Shown: in pieces, positions 42,677-50,882 of the stretch | Numbering within the stretch: position 1 is the stretch's first letter | Layout of the letters: each line of letters starts with the position of its first letter | Origin: UBA11524 sp964542315 | GTDB taxonomy: Bacteria; Bacillota; Clostridia; Christensenellales; Aristaeellaceae | Direction: 5' to 3' | NCBI GenBank assembly: GCA_964542315.1 | Contig: CAZIUA010000008.1 | Location: 1-52,526 of the forward strand | DNA length: 52,526 bases | Notes under the pieces: generated by a model | Told to the model about the DNA's origin: nothing | The model's database searches: none | The model's input: the letters and a program-made list of their open reading frames with translations, nothing else | Program-made: the position numbers and the translations under genes

Positions 42677-44784
42677 TGCGCCTCGCCTCCTTTCAGCACG
42701 ATCCAACTCTGCGCGGGGATCGTCAGGCCGTCCGCGGTGTAATCCGCCCGGCGGTAGTTGATCAGCAGCACCGTGCCGTTGGAGTAGGTCACGCGCACCA
42801 CATCGCTGTCGACGATCTGATGCTGCGCGATGGACGCGCCGTCCAGCTGAGCGTGGAGGTCGGCGAGGGCCTCGTCGATCACCAGCGCACGCGGCAGCAG
42901 CACATCCCACTTGGCGGTGAAGATGTCGCTGGAGTTGGTATTGATCAGCGCCTGCACATCCTCGCCGGTCAGCAGCCAGGAGGGATACGCGCCGTATTCG
43001 ACCATCTTCAGCAGCGCCTTCTGCTGATTGCTTTCAAAATTCAGCCAGGTGCTGTAGTAAGGCACATAGCCGCTGAGCACCATGGGCAGGAAGGGCACCT
43101 CGGCGGAGAGGAAGGAATAGCTGGTCGTGCCAAGGGGCATGTCCAGATAGGCGTCCATCTCGGCGAAGTAGCCGGCCAGCGGATTCTCCAGCGCCAGTGC
43201 GGTATCCAGCCCGGCCATCGCCGCGCGGTAATCCGCCATGGTGCTGCCCCGCATGTGGTTGGAACCATTGGAATAGTAGGAATAGAGCACATTGGGCATG
43301 GTGGTCAGCGCGAGGCCGTCCACATGGGCGCCCCATTCCTTCTGCAGGGCGGACAGGATCTCCGCGCTGCGGCTGGGCGTGAGGTAGTACAGGGTCGGAT
43401 AGAGCTCCTTGCCGGTCTTGATCTCCGCCACGGTCTGGCCGATGGTGCGCACCACGTCCACGCGCATGTTGTACATGCGGTCCGGATTGGCCTGCACAGG
43501 ATCATACTCCAGCAGGAACTTGCCGCCGCTCGTCTTCACCTGCTCTGCCAGGGCGATGAGGTCGCCCTTGCTGCCGAGCTTGCCTTCGAGCTTGGTGCTG
43601 CCGCTGCCCAGGGCGTAGGTGAGGCCGCCGGGCTGCCAGCCGCGGTAGAGCACCATCGGCGCGGAGAAGCCAGCCGCTTCATACGCGGTGAGGATCTCGC
43701 CCGCCTGCTCGACGGTGGTCATGGGTTCGACGCTGTTCCAGAGGAGGAACTGCACGCTTTCCGCGCCCAGCAGGTCGATGCGCGGACGATACGCGGTGTC
43801 CGCCGTTTTGAGGCTCCCCTGCTCTTCCAGCACGCGGCGATAACGATGCGCCATACCGTTGTAGTTCGCCTCATCCCCGGTGAGGATGTAGAAGCGCATG
43901 GTCATGTCGCGCAGGTTCGCCCTGCTCTCGCGGCTGTTCAGGCCGAGGGTGCGGGTGGTCTGGGCGATGTACTGTTCACGCAGGGTGAAATGCGCCGCCG
44001 CCCAGTTGTACTTGGTGATGACACCAGCGGGATAGGCCATGACCTCCGCTGCCTCATGACCGGCCTCCACCACGGCGAGGTAGGCAATGCCTTCCTCCGT
44101 GCGCGCCAGGCCGAAGACGGGCATCGTCACCTGCTCAGCAGGACGGTTCAGCTCCGTCAGCACGGATTTTTCCACGCCGATGTTCGTGCCGTAGATGCGC
44201 TTGGAGAAGGGCGTTGTGCCGATGCCCTTGCCGTTGGAGAAGTTGATGATGGCGCCCGCGGCCTCCGGGACGAGCATGTAGCCCGCCTTTTCATCCAGAT
44301 AGGTCGCGCCCATCGCCGGCATGAGGTACAGGCCGCAGATGGTGGTCTCGCCGTATTCCTCGATGCCGTCCGCCGGGACGGTCACAGCCACGCTGTCGCC
44401 CTCCAGGCGGATCTGCACCTTGATGCGCTGACCCACTTCCGCGAAGTCCACCACCGCATCGACGCCCTTTTCCACCTGCGTGCAGGTCACGGCCGCGCCG
44501 GCGGAATGGATGTCGTAGTTCTTGGTGGTGACGGCGGTGCCCTGCGCCACATCGATGACGAGGGTGGACGCCAGGAAGCCCGTCCAGGACTTGTTCGCGC
44601 CGGTGCCAGTGGCATCCACGCCGCTGTTCAGGGTCAGGCCGGTGGCCTTATCGGTCACGGTCAGGTCGAGGGTCGCCTGGTCAACGGTCAGGATGAGCGC
44701 ATCGTTTTCCACCGTGCAGACATCCGCCAGTGCCAGTGTCGGGATCAGCAGGAGGATCGCGATCAGCAGCAGTTTAGCTTTCAT
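42673..44784 (-). CDS. DUF5696-type secreted protein (shorter paralogue)
   Basis: A 703-residue protein with a cleavable-looking signal peptide (MKAKLLLIAILLLIPTLALA) instead of the signal anchor of its locus A homologue 9916-12543. The N-terminal 300 residues are beta-rich (ENDALILTVDQATLDLTV, AAGAIINFSNGKGIGTTPFS). The central region (about 335-600) is barrel-like (SAPMVLYRGWQPGGL, GGKFLLEYDPVQ, HVDGLALTTMPNVLYSYYS). The C-terminus VVRVTYSNGTVLLINYRRAD aligns with VVKVTYSNGISLYINYGSTD. At the place where the longer protein has SLRDLGD, this one has ALTTMPN, so any catalysis based on those acids would be missing. Function unknown. It overlaps the propeller-Yip1 gene by 11 nt and the MalF gene by 4 nt. 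Confidence 0.8.
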   Translation of the reverse strand: MKAKLLLIAILLLIPTLALADVCTVENDALILTVDQATLDLTVTDKATGLTLNSGVDATGTGANKSWTGFLASTLVIDVAQGTAVTTKNYDIHSAGAAVTCTQVEKGVDAVVDFAEVGQRIKVQIRLEGDSVAVTVPADGIEEYGETTICGLYLMPAMGATYLDEKAGYMLVPEAAGAIINFSNGKGIGTTPFSKRIYGTNIGVEKSVLTELNRPAEQVTMPVFGLARTEEGIAYLAVVEAGHEAAEVMAYPAGVITKYNWAAAHFTLREQYIAQTTRTLGLNSRESRANLRDMTMRFYILTGDEANYNGMAHRYRRVLEEQGSLKTADTAYRPRIDLLGAESVQFLLWNSVEPMTTVEQAGEILTAYEAAGFSAPMVLYRGWQPGGLTYALGSGSTKLEGKLGSKGDLIALAEQVKTSGGKFLLEYDPVQANPDRMYNMRVDVVRTIGQTVAEIKTGKELYPTLYYLTPSRSAEILSALQKEWGAHVDGLALTTMPNVLYSYYSNGSNHMRGSTMADYRAAMAGLDTALALENPLAGYFAEMDAYLDMPLGTTSYSFLSAEVPFLPMVLSGYVPYYSTWLNFESNQQKALLKMVEYGAYPSWLLTGEDVQALINTNSSDIFTAKWDVLLPRALVIDEALADLHAQLDGASIAQHQIVDSDVVRVTYSNGTVLLINYRRADYTADGLTIPAQSWIVLKGGEAQ

Positions 44785-46795
44785 TGTAGAATCGCGCCTC
44801 CTTCCACACAGCGGTGATGAACTCCCACAGCTGCGCCACCAGCGCCGCCGCGATCACCATCGCGATGATGATCATCAGCATGGTAAACAGCGTCAGCAGG
44901 AGCGCCGCGAAAGTCTCCTTAAAGTTGTAGTTCTGCAGCGTCTTGACCATCATCACGATCAGCATCAGGCACAGGCCAATGGCGATCAGGTCGATCAGGG
45001 TGATGATGAACGCCTCGTTGTAGGTCAGGACAAAGGACAGGGCAAAGGTGATGGGCTTGAGCATGATGTACGGGCCCAGCGCATACGCCAGGGAGCAGTA
45101 CATCTGCTTGAAGGTGCCTTCGCCGTCGCGGATGGAGCAGATCAGGTTGCAGGCGATCAGGAACAGCGTCAGGCCGCCGATGACCACCACAAGGTCCATG
45201 CCCACGTTGTACTGGCCATCCTCCACCGTCTTGAACAGGAAGCCGCAGGCATACTTGTTGACGATGTAGATGATGACCGTCGCCACATAGAGGATCGTCG
45301 CCGACAGGACGGAGACCTTCCCCTCATGCTTCACGCCATAGAAGGCATCCGACGGGTTGCGCAGGAAGTAGGTCATGAAGCGCATTTCACGGATGAGACG
45401 CACATTCATCAGCCGATCCCAGCCAGCCTTGACCACCATGGCGGGCTTCCAGACCTTCGTCAGCTTTTTCCACAGCTTGCACACAAGCCACAGGCCGAAC
45501 AGCCCGGCGAAGATCCACATGATGCTGTCCTGCAGCCACACATTGCGGATCTCCCAATAGGAATCGCTGTAGCCGTCCTTATCGCCGCCCAGACGGGACG
45601 CGGCCAGCGCTTCCTCGTACATTTCCAGCTTGTAATACGCACGGCCAAGGCCCATCTGCGCATAGTCGAACATGCTGTTAAGCTGGAGTACCTGCTCCCA
45701 GGGTTCGCGGCTCTCGGCGTAGCGGCCCTCCTGATACAGGGCCAGCGCCTGATGCACCAGATCGGCGTAATCCGTCACGGCGAAGCGCTGCACCAGCGCC
45801 TTGTCGCGATCCAGCACATACAGCCGGCCCATGCTGTCCACATCGATGGCCACGGTGTTGACGAACAGGCCTGTGCGGGTACGGTCCTGATCCTGGCCGC
45901 CGAAGTAGAAGATCTCGCGGCCGTCGCGGGTGTACTCGATGATGTATCCCAGCTCATTGATGACGAAGATGTTCTCATAGGCGCCGACCGCCACGTCCAC
46001 CGTGTTGTCGAAGCCCCAGTTCACCGGATCCATGATGTTGCGGCCAGCCATGTTCAGACGCTTGACGCCGGAAACACCGGTGGTCACGGTGTAGATCAGG
46101 CCGCGTGCATCCAGGTCGAGGCTGGTCGGCGTGGCCGGAACGACCCGTTTGAGCATGTTCAGCTGCTCCTGGGTGTAGGTCAGTCGCTTGAGCTTCTCGA
46201 TCAGATCCAGCTCGGTATCGTTCGCGCCGAAATAGCCCAGGAAGGTGCCATCCGCCGAGAACTGCGCGATGCCGTTGGTGTTGCCCTTGGAGATGACGTA
46301 CATGCTGCCGGCATCGTCCACGGCGATCTTCAACGGCTCGAACTTGGCCTTCACGCCGTAGAGGGGCGTGCCGGGGTGCTCGAGGGTGAAGATGTTCTCC
46401 CCCGTCGCCACGTCGAAGACGACGACCTGCTTGAGCTTGGCGTCGGTGACGTAGAGCTTGCCATGGCGGACATAGATGCCGCCGGGGGACTTGAGCAGTT
46501 TTTCGCCGAAAACGCGGATGGTCTCGCCGTCGGCGGTGGACATGATGACGCGCTTGTTGCCTTCATCCGCGATGAAGAGGCAGTCGTTTTCGTCCACAAA
46601 GAGATCCGCCGGGCGCTTGAGGGATTCATCCTGAAAATCGCGGAAGGTGCCATCGGGGAGATAACCGCTGGGCGAATAGGCCGTGTCGCCATTATGGATC
46701 TCCGTGCGCGTGTAGTAAGGCGCTTCCGCCGCCAACGCCATCGTCGGCAGCAGGATCAGACACATCATCAGTGCGAGGATGCGCCATGCTCGCAT
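44774..46795 (-). CDS. Fused secreted beta-propeller, TPR and Yip1 membrane protein
   Basis: 673 residues with signal peptide AWRILALMMCLILLPTMALA. The NHL-type propeller at about 45-330 contains CLFIADEGNKRVIMSTADG, GKLYVTDAKLKQVVVFD and GREIFYFGGQDQD. A TPR-like part at about 335-400 follows (LALYQEGRYAESREPWEQVL, LGRAYYKLEMYEEALAASRL). A transmembrane segment lies at about 421-440 (IMWIFAGLFGLWLVCKLW). A complete Yip1 domain at about 475-673 has five hydrophobic segments (DAFYGVKHEGKVSVLSATI, RDGEGTFKQMYCSLAYALG). In locus A the same parts are two genes (13192-14673 and 12556-13188). The topology puts the propeller outside and the Yip1 bundle in the membrane. Start ATG has GGGAGG 8 nt upstream. 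Role unknown; it probably belongs to the importer complex. Confidence 0.85.
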   Translation of the reverse strand: MRAWRILALMMCLILLPTMALAAEAPYYTRTEIHNGDTAYSPSGYLPDGTFRDFQDESLKRPADLFVDENDCLFIADEGNKRVIMSTADGETIRVFGEKLLKSPGGIYVRHGKLYVTDAKLKQVVVFDVATGENIFTLEHPGTPLYGVKAKFEPLKIAVDDAGSMYVISKGNTNGIAQFSADGTFLGYFGANDTELDLIEKLKRLTYTQEQLNMLKRVVPATPTSLDLDARGLIYTVTTGVSGVKRLNMAGRNIMDPVNWGFDNTVDVAVGAYENIFVINELGYIIEYTRDGREIFYFGGQDQDRTRTGLFVNTVAIDVDSMGRLYVLDRDKALVQRFAVTDYADLVHQALALYQEGRYAESREPWEQVLQLNSMFDYAQMGLGRAYYKLEMYEEALAASRLGGDKDGYSDSYWEIRNVWLQDSIMWIFAGLFGLWLVCKLWKKLTKVWKPAMVVKAGWDRLMNVRLIREMRFMTYFLRNPSDAFYGVKHEGKVSVLSATILYVATVIIYIVNKYACGFLFKTVEDGQYNVGMDLVVVIGGLTLFLIACNLICSIRDGEGTFKQMYCSLAYALGPYIMLKPITFALSFVLTYNEAFIITLIDLIAIGLCLMLIVMMVKTLQNYNFKETFAALLLTLFTMLMIIIAMVIAAALVAQLWEFITAVWKEARFYNES

Positions 46796-46813
46796 AGGGT
46801 CGACCTCCCTTCT

Positions 46814-47725
46814 TTAGTCTTCCTTGAAGATCTTGCCGCTCCACCGGGTGATGGTATACACCAGGATCAGCAGCACCACCGAGGCCGCCGAAGCATAGCC
46901 CATCTCATACCGGATGAAGCCGTAGTCCTCGATCAGGTTGACGATGAGCTGACCGGCGTACTGAGGGGTGGGGTTCGCGCCGGAAAGGCTCACGCCAATG
47001 TGGCCCACCTGGAAGGTGTTCACCACCGCCATCACCAGGCCGAAGAGCATCTGGGGCTTCATCATCGGGATAGTGATGTAGAAGACCTCCTGGAAGCGAT
47101 TGCGCAGACCATCGATTTCCGCCGCCTCATAAACGGTTTCATCAATGTTCATCATGCCGGCCAGCATGGCCAGGAAGCCAACGCCCATGGAGGACCACAG
47201 CGCGACGATGATCATCACCGGCATGAGGTACTCGCTGGACTGCAGGAACTGGATCGGCTCGGAGATCCAGCCCAGATTCATCAGCACCGCATTGAGGTAG
47301 CCGCGCTCGTCGCCGGAGAAGATGATACGCCAGACGACGTTCATCGCCACGCCGGAGGTCATCGAGGGGCTGTAGAGCAGCAGTGCCAGCACCGTGCGGG
47401 GGCCCTTCGTGATCTGGCTGAGGCACCAGGCGAGGAAGAAGCTCAGCATGTAGCCGCCCGGGCCGACGATCACCGCAAAGAGGATGGTGTTGGGCAGGAC
47501 GTACTGCATGAAGATCGAGTCGCGGGTCAGGAGGTTGATGTAGTTCATGAAGCCCACGAAGTCGGGCATCTGAATGGTGTTGAAGTTGGTGAAGCTCAGC
47601 CCGATGGCGATCACCACCGGCACGATGATGAACAGCGTGAACAGGATGATGTAGGGGGCCAGAAACACCCATGCGATCTTCTGATCTTTCGGGCCATGCT
47701 TCTTGGCGACAGCCGATTTGGTCAT
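46814..47725 (-). CDS. Carbohydrate ABC transporter permease, MalF type (partner of the giant binding protein)
   Basis: A 303-residue membrane protein, homologous to 15613-16545 (FLAPYIILFTLFIIVPVV, YEAAEIDGLRNRFQEV). ATG 47725 has AAAGGAG 8 nt upstream and overlaps the stop of the giant solute-binding protein by ATGA; the GTG at 47734 is less likely. In locus A the MalG partner follows directly. Here it is missing and the best match is 38070-38933, after the second binding protein. Confidence 0.92.
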   Translation of the reverse strand: MTKSAVAKKHGPKDQKIAWVFLAPYIILFTLFIIVPVVIAIGLSFTNFNTIQMPDFVGFMNYINLLTRDSIFMQYVLPNTILFAVIVGPGGYMLSFFLAWCLSQITKGPRTVLALLLYSPSMTSGVAMNVVWRIIFSGDERGYLNAVLMNLGWISEPIQFLQSSEYLMPVMIIVALWSSMGVGFLAMLAGMMNIDETVYEAAEIDGLRNRFQEVFYITIPMMKPQMLFGLVMAVVNTFQVGHIGVSLSGANPTPQYAGQLIVNLIEDYGFIRYEMGYASAASVVLLILVYTITRWSGKIFKED

Positions 47726-50559
47726 TCCAGCCACTCCTTTACTGTATTGATGTCCGGCACGATGAAGGGCTGCGTCAGCTCGCCATTGACCAGGCGGCCG
47801 AACTCCTCCAGTTTGCGCTCCAGTTCACGGTCGATGCGCTTGATGGCCTCGTCCAGGGCCGCGCGCAGGTTCTTGCCCTCCAGCGCCACGGCGTTCACCG
47901 CGTTGGACAGCTCGCGTTCCACCATGTACGCGCCGGGATTGCGGGGCGTTTCGTAGATCCAGTTCATCTGCTCGGCGATGACCTTCTTGTGTTCGGTCGG
48001 CCAGGGCGAATTGAGGAAGGCCGCCACATTGGCGCTGTTCCACATGTACTCATTGCCCAGGGTGCTCTGCAGCGTGTAGGCGAATTCGGTCTGCGTCTCC
48101 TCGCTCATCCACCAGGACAGGAACTGCCAGGATTCCTCCGGCATGTTGGTGTTGGAGAAGATGAAGCAGCTCTGCTCGGCGCCGCTGGTCCAGCGCTGGA
48201 CGACGCCGTTTTCATCCGTCATGCCGGGATACAGCGCCAGGCCCCACTTGTCCGCCAGCTCGGGCGCGGCATTCATCAGCATGTTGTACATGCCGTAGTT
48301 CGCCGTGCCGATGGGCAGCGTGCCATCGCGGAAGGACTGATAGAACGAGTTGATCTCATAGTCCATGTCGTAGATGGTGAAGCTGTCGGTCATGACCTTC
48401 AGGCCGTTGATGGCCTCCTCCGTGTCCAGCTGGACATGGAGATCGCCGGATTCATAGAGCACCGCACCGGACTGGTAGAGGAAGGGCGTGGTGACGGCGA
48501 AGGCCTTGTAGCCGATGGAATTGGCGACGAAATTGTTGAAGTTCAGGCCGTAGCGATGCAGCGTGGGCAGCATCTTCAGCACGTCCTCGTAGGAATCGGG
48601 GACCTCCAGACCGATGGAGTCCAGAATGTCCTTGCGGTAGAACAGGACGTAGAAGTTGAACGTCTCGGGGAAGGCGTACATGCCCTCATCGCAGACGGCA
48701 GGCATCAGCAGACCCGTGGGGAACCACTTGCCGACCTCGCCGAAATTGTTGTAGCTGCGCAGATCCATCAGCGCGCCGCGGACGGCCAGGTCATACACGC
48801 GGGTGGTGGACACGCCCAGCGCCACGTCCGGCGAGGTGCCGGAGGCATTGGCCAGGATGAGCTTGCTCTCATCCGGCATGATGGAGAAGTCCACCGCGAT
48901 GCCGGTCTCCGCCGTGAAGGTGGTGTCCGCCATGCGCTGCATGATCTCCAGATACTGCCGGGGGCGGTTGACCCAAACCTGCAGGCGCGTGTCATCGCCC
49001 GCATCCGCCACATAGCTCTCATCAGTGAAGGAGGACACGAAGCGCTGCGCCGTGGAGGCCACGCCTTCGAACCAGCCCATGCCATCGGGCAGGAGGCTTT
49101 CATCAGTGTAGAGGTAGATCGCGTCCAGGCCCATGGGGCTGGTGGACAGCTGCTCCACCGTGGTGACGAGGAAGTTGCGCGCGGAGGACGAGCCCTGGGA
49201 GAAGAGCTTGAGCTTCTTGGGCAGGTCGTTGGGTTCCTCCGCCAGCTGGCCGAGCAGCTGGATGCTCATATCCAGGTTGCTCAGCGCACCGATGCGCTCA
49301 TCGGTATCCGCCAGCACCGCCAGCGCGCTGCGGCAGAGCGTCAGCTCCTCCTGCCAGCAGACGAGGTCATCGGCGATGTGGAAGTCGAACTCCTCCAGGC
49401 TGAAATCGCGGAAGAAATCCGTGTTGCCGCCGGTGATCTTGGTGATTTCCAGCGCCAGGTCCGCCATTTCGCCGGAGACGGTCTCCAGCATCTTCAGTGC
49501 CGGGCGGACCGGATCCAATGTGGTGAGCAGGGTCAGCGTGTGCTCGCCCTTGCTCAGGTACATCAGAGCCGGATCGCCGTTTGCATCCGTGATGGTCTGG
49601 TTGGCAAAATTCAGGCTGTAGCGGAATTCCGCCGTGTCGAAGGCCGCACCGGGGATGACGCCATCCACCAGGATGGTGCGGTACACAGGGAAGTTCGCCA
49701 GCTCCGCCTGACGAAGGCGCAGCGCCATGGCGTACCAGCCCTCGTGCTCGACGGTGAAGGTGTAGGTCAGGGTATCGCCAGCGTACTTATAGGAAATGTC
49801 CTCAATGTAGTTGATGACCTTCTTGCCGCTGGAATAGGGGGTCAGGTGGGTGTCATAATCCGCTGCGGGGCGGATGTTGGGGTTGTTGCGCTCCTGCACC
49901 TGTTCCGCCTGCAGGGTGATGATGTGGCTGCCGGTCAGTTCGCCGTCCGCCGCATCCGCCACGGGGAGCTCGCCTTCCAGCGTCAGGCCGTAGAGCTTGA
50001 ACGGGCCTTCGTGGCAGAGGATGGTGATCTCATGCTCACCAGCGGTTAAGTAGAGCCCCATGCCCTCGGCGTACAGGCCGGCCTTGCCCATCAGGCGGCA
50101 GGCATGCTGCCCGTAGGACTTGACCGGCATGGATACGACTTCGTTGCCGTAGCGGTCCTTGTCGAAGCTGCCCGTCTGCGTCCAGATGCTGTCCAGCGTG
50201 AGCGATGCGCACTCGCTGTAGGGCGTCTGGCCGTCCACGGTCAGGGTGAACACATTGTCCAGGATGTTGCTGTCCGTCATGGCGTAGGTCAGCACGGGAT
50301 AGCCGAAGATATCCTCCGCCACTTCGACCATCAGCGTGATGCTCTGGCCTTCCGCCAGCGCATCGCCCTGTTCGCTCTCATACAGGACCACCGGCTCCGT
50401 CACGCAGGGATGTCCATTCAGGGTCTGCAGATAACCCGCGTAATCCCCGCCGTCGGTGCGCGACAGATACAGCTGCGTCAGATCGTCCGCCGTTGCCATC
50501 AGCGGCAGCAGCATCAACAGCGCCAGGATCAGCCCCAGATTCCTCAGCACGCGTCTCAC
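47722..50559 (-). CDS. Giant extracellular solute-binding protein with N-terminal beta-sandwich modules
   Basis: A 945-residue protein starting at GTG 50559 (GGAGG 6 nt upstream), with signal peptide VLRNLGLILALLMLLPLMATA. Residues about 25-400 contain beta-sandwich, carbohydrate-binding-like modules (GLYLTAGEHEITILCHEG, YTFTVEHEGWYAMALRLRQ, MYLSKGEHTLTLLTTLDPV). A helical linker lies at about 420-510. The binding-protein domain at about 520-945 has RLQVWVNRPRQYLEIMQRMA, YVLFYRKDILDSIGLEVPDS and MPEESWQFLSWWMSEETQ. It matches 16562-19504 in layout. The first gene of locus B, read from the promoter at 50623-50651. It probably binds a polymer or long oligosaccharide; no lipobox is seen. Confidence 0.87.
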   Translation of the reverse strand: MRRVLRNLGLILALLMLLPLMATADDLTQLYLSRTDGGDYAGYLQTLNGHPCVTEPVVLYESEQGDALAEGQSITLMVEVAEDIFGYPVLTYAMTDSNILDNVFTLTVDGQTPYSECASLTLDSIWTQTGSFDKDRYGNEVVSMPVKSYGQHACRLMGKAGLYAEGMGLYLTAGEHEITILCHEGPFKLYGLTLEGELPVADAADGELTGSHIITLQAEQVQERNNPNIRPAADYDTHLTPYSSGKKVINYIEDISYKYAGDTLTYTFTVEHEGWYAMALRLRQAELANFPVYRTILVDGVIPGAAFDTAEFRYSLNFANQTITDANGDPALMYLSKGEHTLTLLTTLDPVRPALKMLETVSGEMADLALEITKITGGNTDFFRDFSLEEFDFHIADDLVCWQEELTLCRSALAVLADTDERIGALSNLDMSIQLLGQLAEEPNDLPKKLKLFSQGSSSARNFLVTTVEQLSTSPMGLDAIYLYTDESLLPDGMGWFEGVASTAQRFVSSFTDESYVADAGDDTRLQVWVNRPRQYLEIMQRMADTTFTAETGIAVDFSIMPDESKLILANASGTSPDVALGVSTTRVYDLAVRGALMDLRSYNNFGEVGKWFPTGLLMPAVCDEGMYAFPETFNFYVLFYRKDILDSIGLEVPDSYEDVLKMLPTLHRYGLNFNNFVANSIGYKAFAVTTPFLYQSGAVLYESGDLHVQLDTEEAINGLKVMTDSFTIYDMDYEINSFYQSFRDGTLPIGTANYGMYNMLMNAAPELADKWGLALYPGMTDENGVVQRWTSGAEQSCFIFSNTNMPEESWQFLSWWMSEETQTEFAYTLQSTLGNEYMWNSANVAAFLNSPWPTEHKKVIAEQMNWIYETPRNPGAYMVERELSNAVNAVALEGKNLRAALDEAIKRIDRELERKLEEFGRLVNGELTQPFIVPDINTVKEWLE

Positions 50560-50622
50560 AGTGATCCTCCTCTTTGATCAGTTTTTGTTTTCATTTTCTC
50601 GAATTTATTTCCCTTCATTTGA

Positions 50623-50651
50623 ATTAAAACATATTTTATCGTCTCTGTCAA
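50623..50651 (-). promoter_or_regulatory. Sigma-A promoter of locus B
   Basis: Minus-strand TTGACA (50651-50646), 17-bp spacer, TTTAAT (50628-50623), about 57 nt of leader before GTG 50559. It lies in a 323-bp AT-rich gap (50560-50882) in an otherwise GC-rich window. Confidence 0.8.
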
Positions 50652-50654
50652 TGC

Positions 50655-50809
50655 TTTTCCGAAAATTTTGTGTTATTTGACCATCAATTTACCTTTTGTT
50701 GCAATTTGTAAGGGCTCACTTTCGTTTTTTCGGCCATTTTTCTCATGGAAAATCTGAAACAAACAGGTTTTCCGCATTTGGATACATGAATATTCCAATT
50801 TTTCCGAAA
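50655..50809. promoter_or_regulatory. Candidate operator motifs upstream of the locus B promoter
   Basis: The odd palindrome TTTTCCGAAAA (50655-50665) abuts the -35 box, and a near copy TTTTTCCGAAAC occurs at 50799-50809. Both may bind the locus B regulator. The rest of the gap is AT-rich without a gene. Confidence 0.4.
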
Positions 50810-50819
50810 CTTTAATGAA

Positions 50820-50859
50820 ACAAAAACGACCTCCCCAGTCCCATCGGCCCGGGAGGTCG
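50820..50859 (-). terminator. Rho-independent terminator of the MarR/DUF5131 operon
   Basis: A 9-bp stem CGACCTCCC / GGGAGGTCG followed on the minus strand by TTTTTGTTT, 24 nt past the DUF5131 stop. Confidence 0.85.
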
Positions 50860-50882
50860 CGTTTCTACTATTATATATGCGC

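Noticed and set aside
44522..47956. A plus-strand open frame of 1144 codons
   Set aside because: It lies antisense to the propeller-Yip1, DUF5696 and permease genes, which have clear families. The frame is His/Asp/Gln-rich, typical of the antisense of GC-rich coding DNA.
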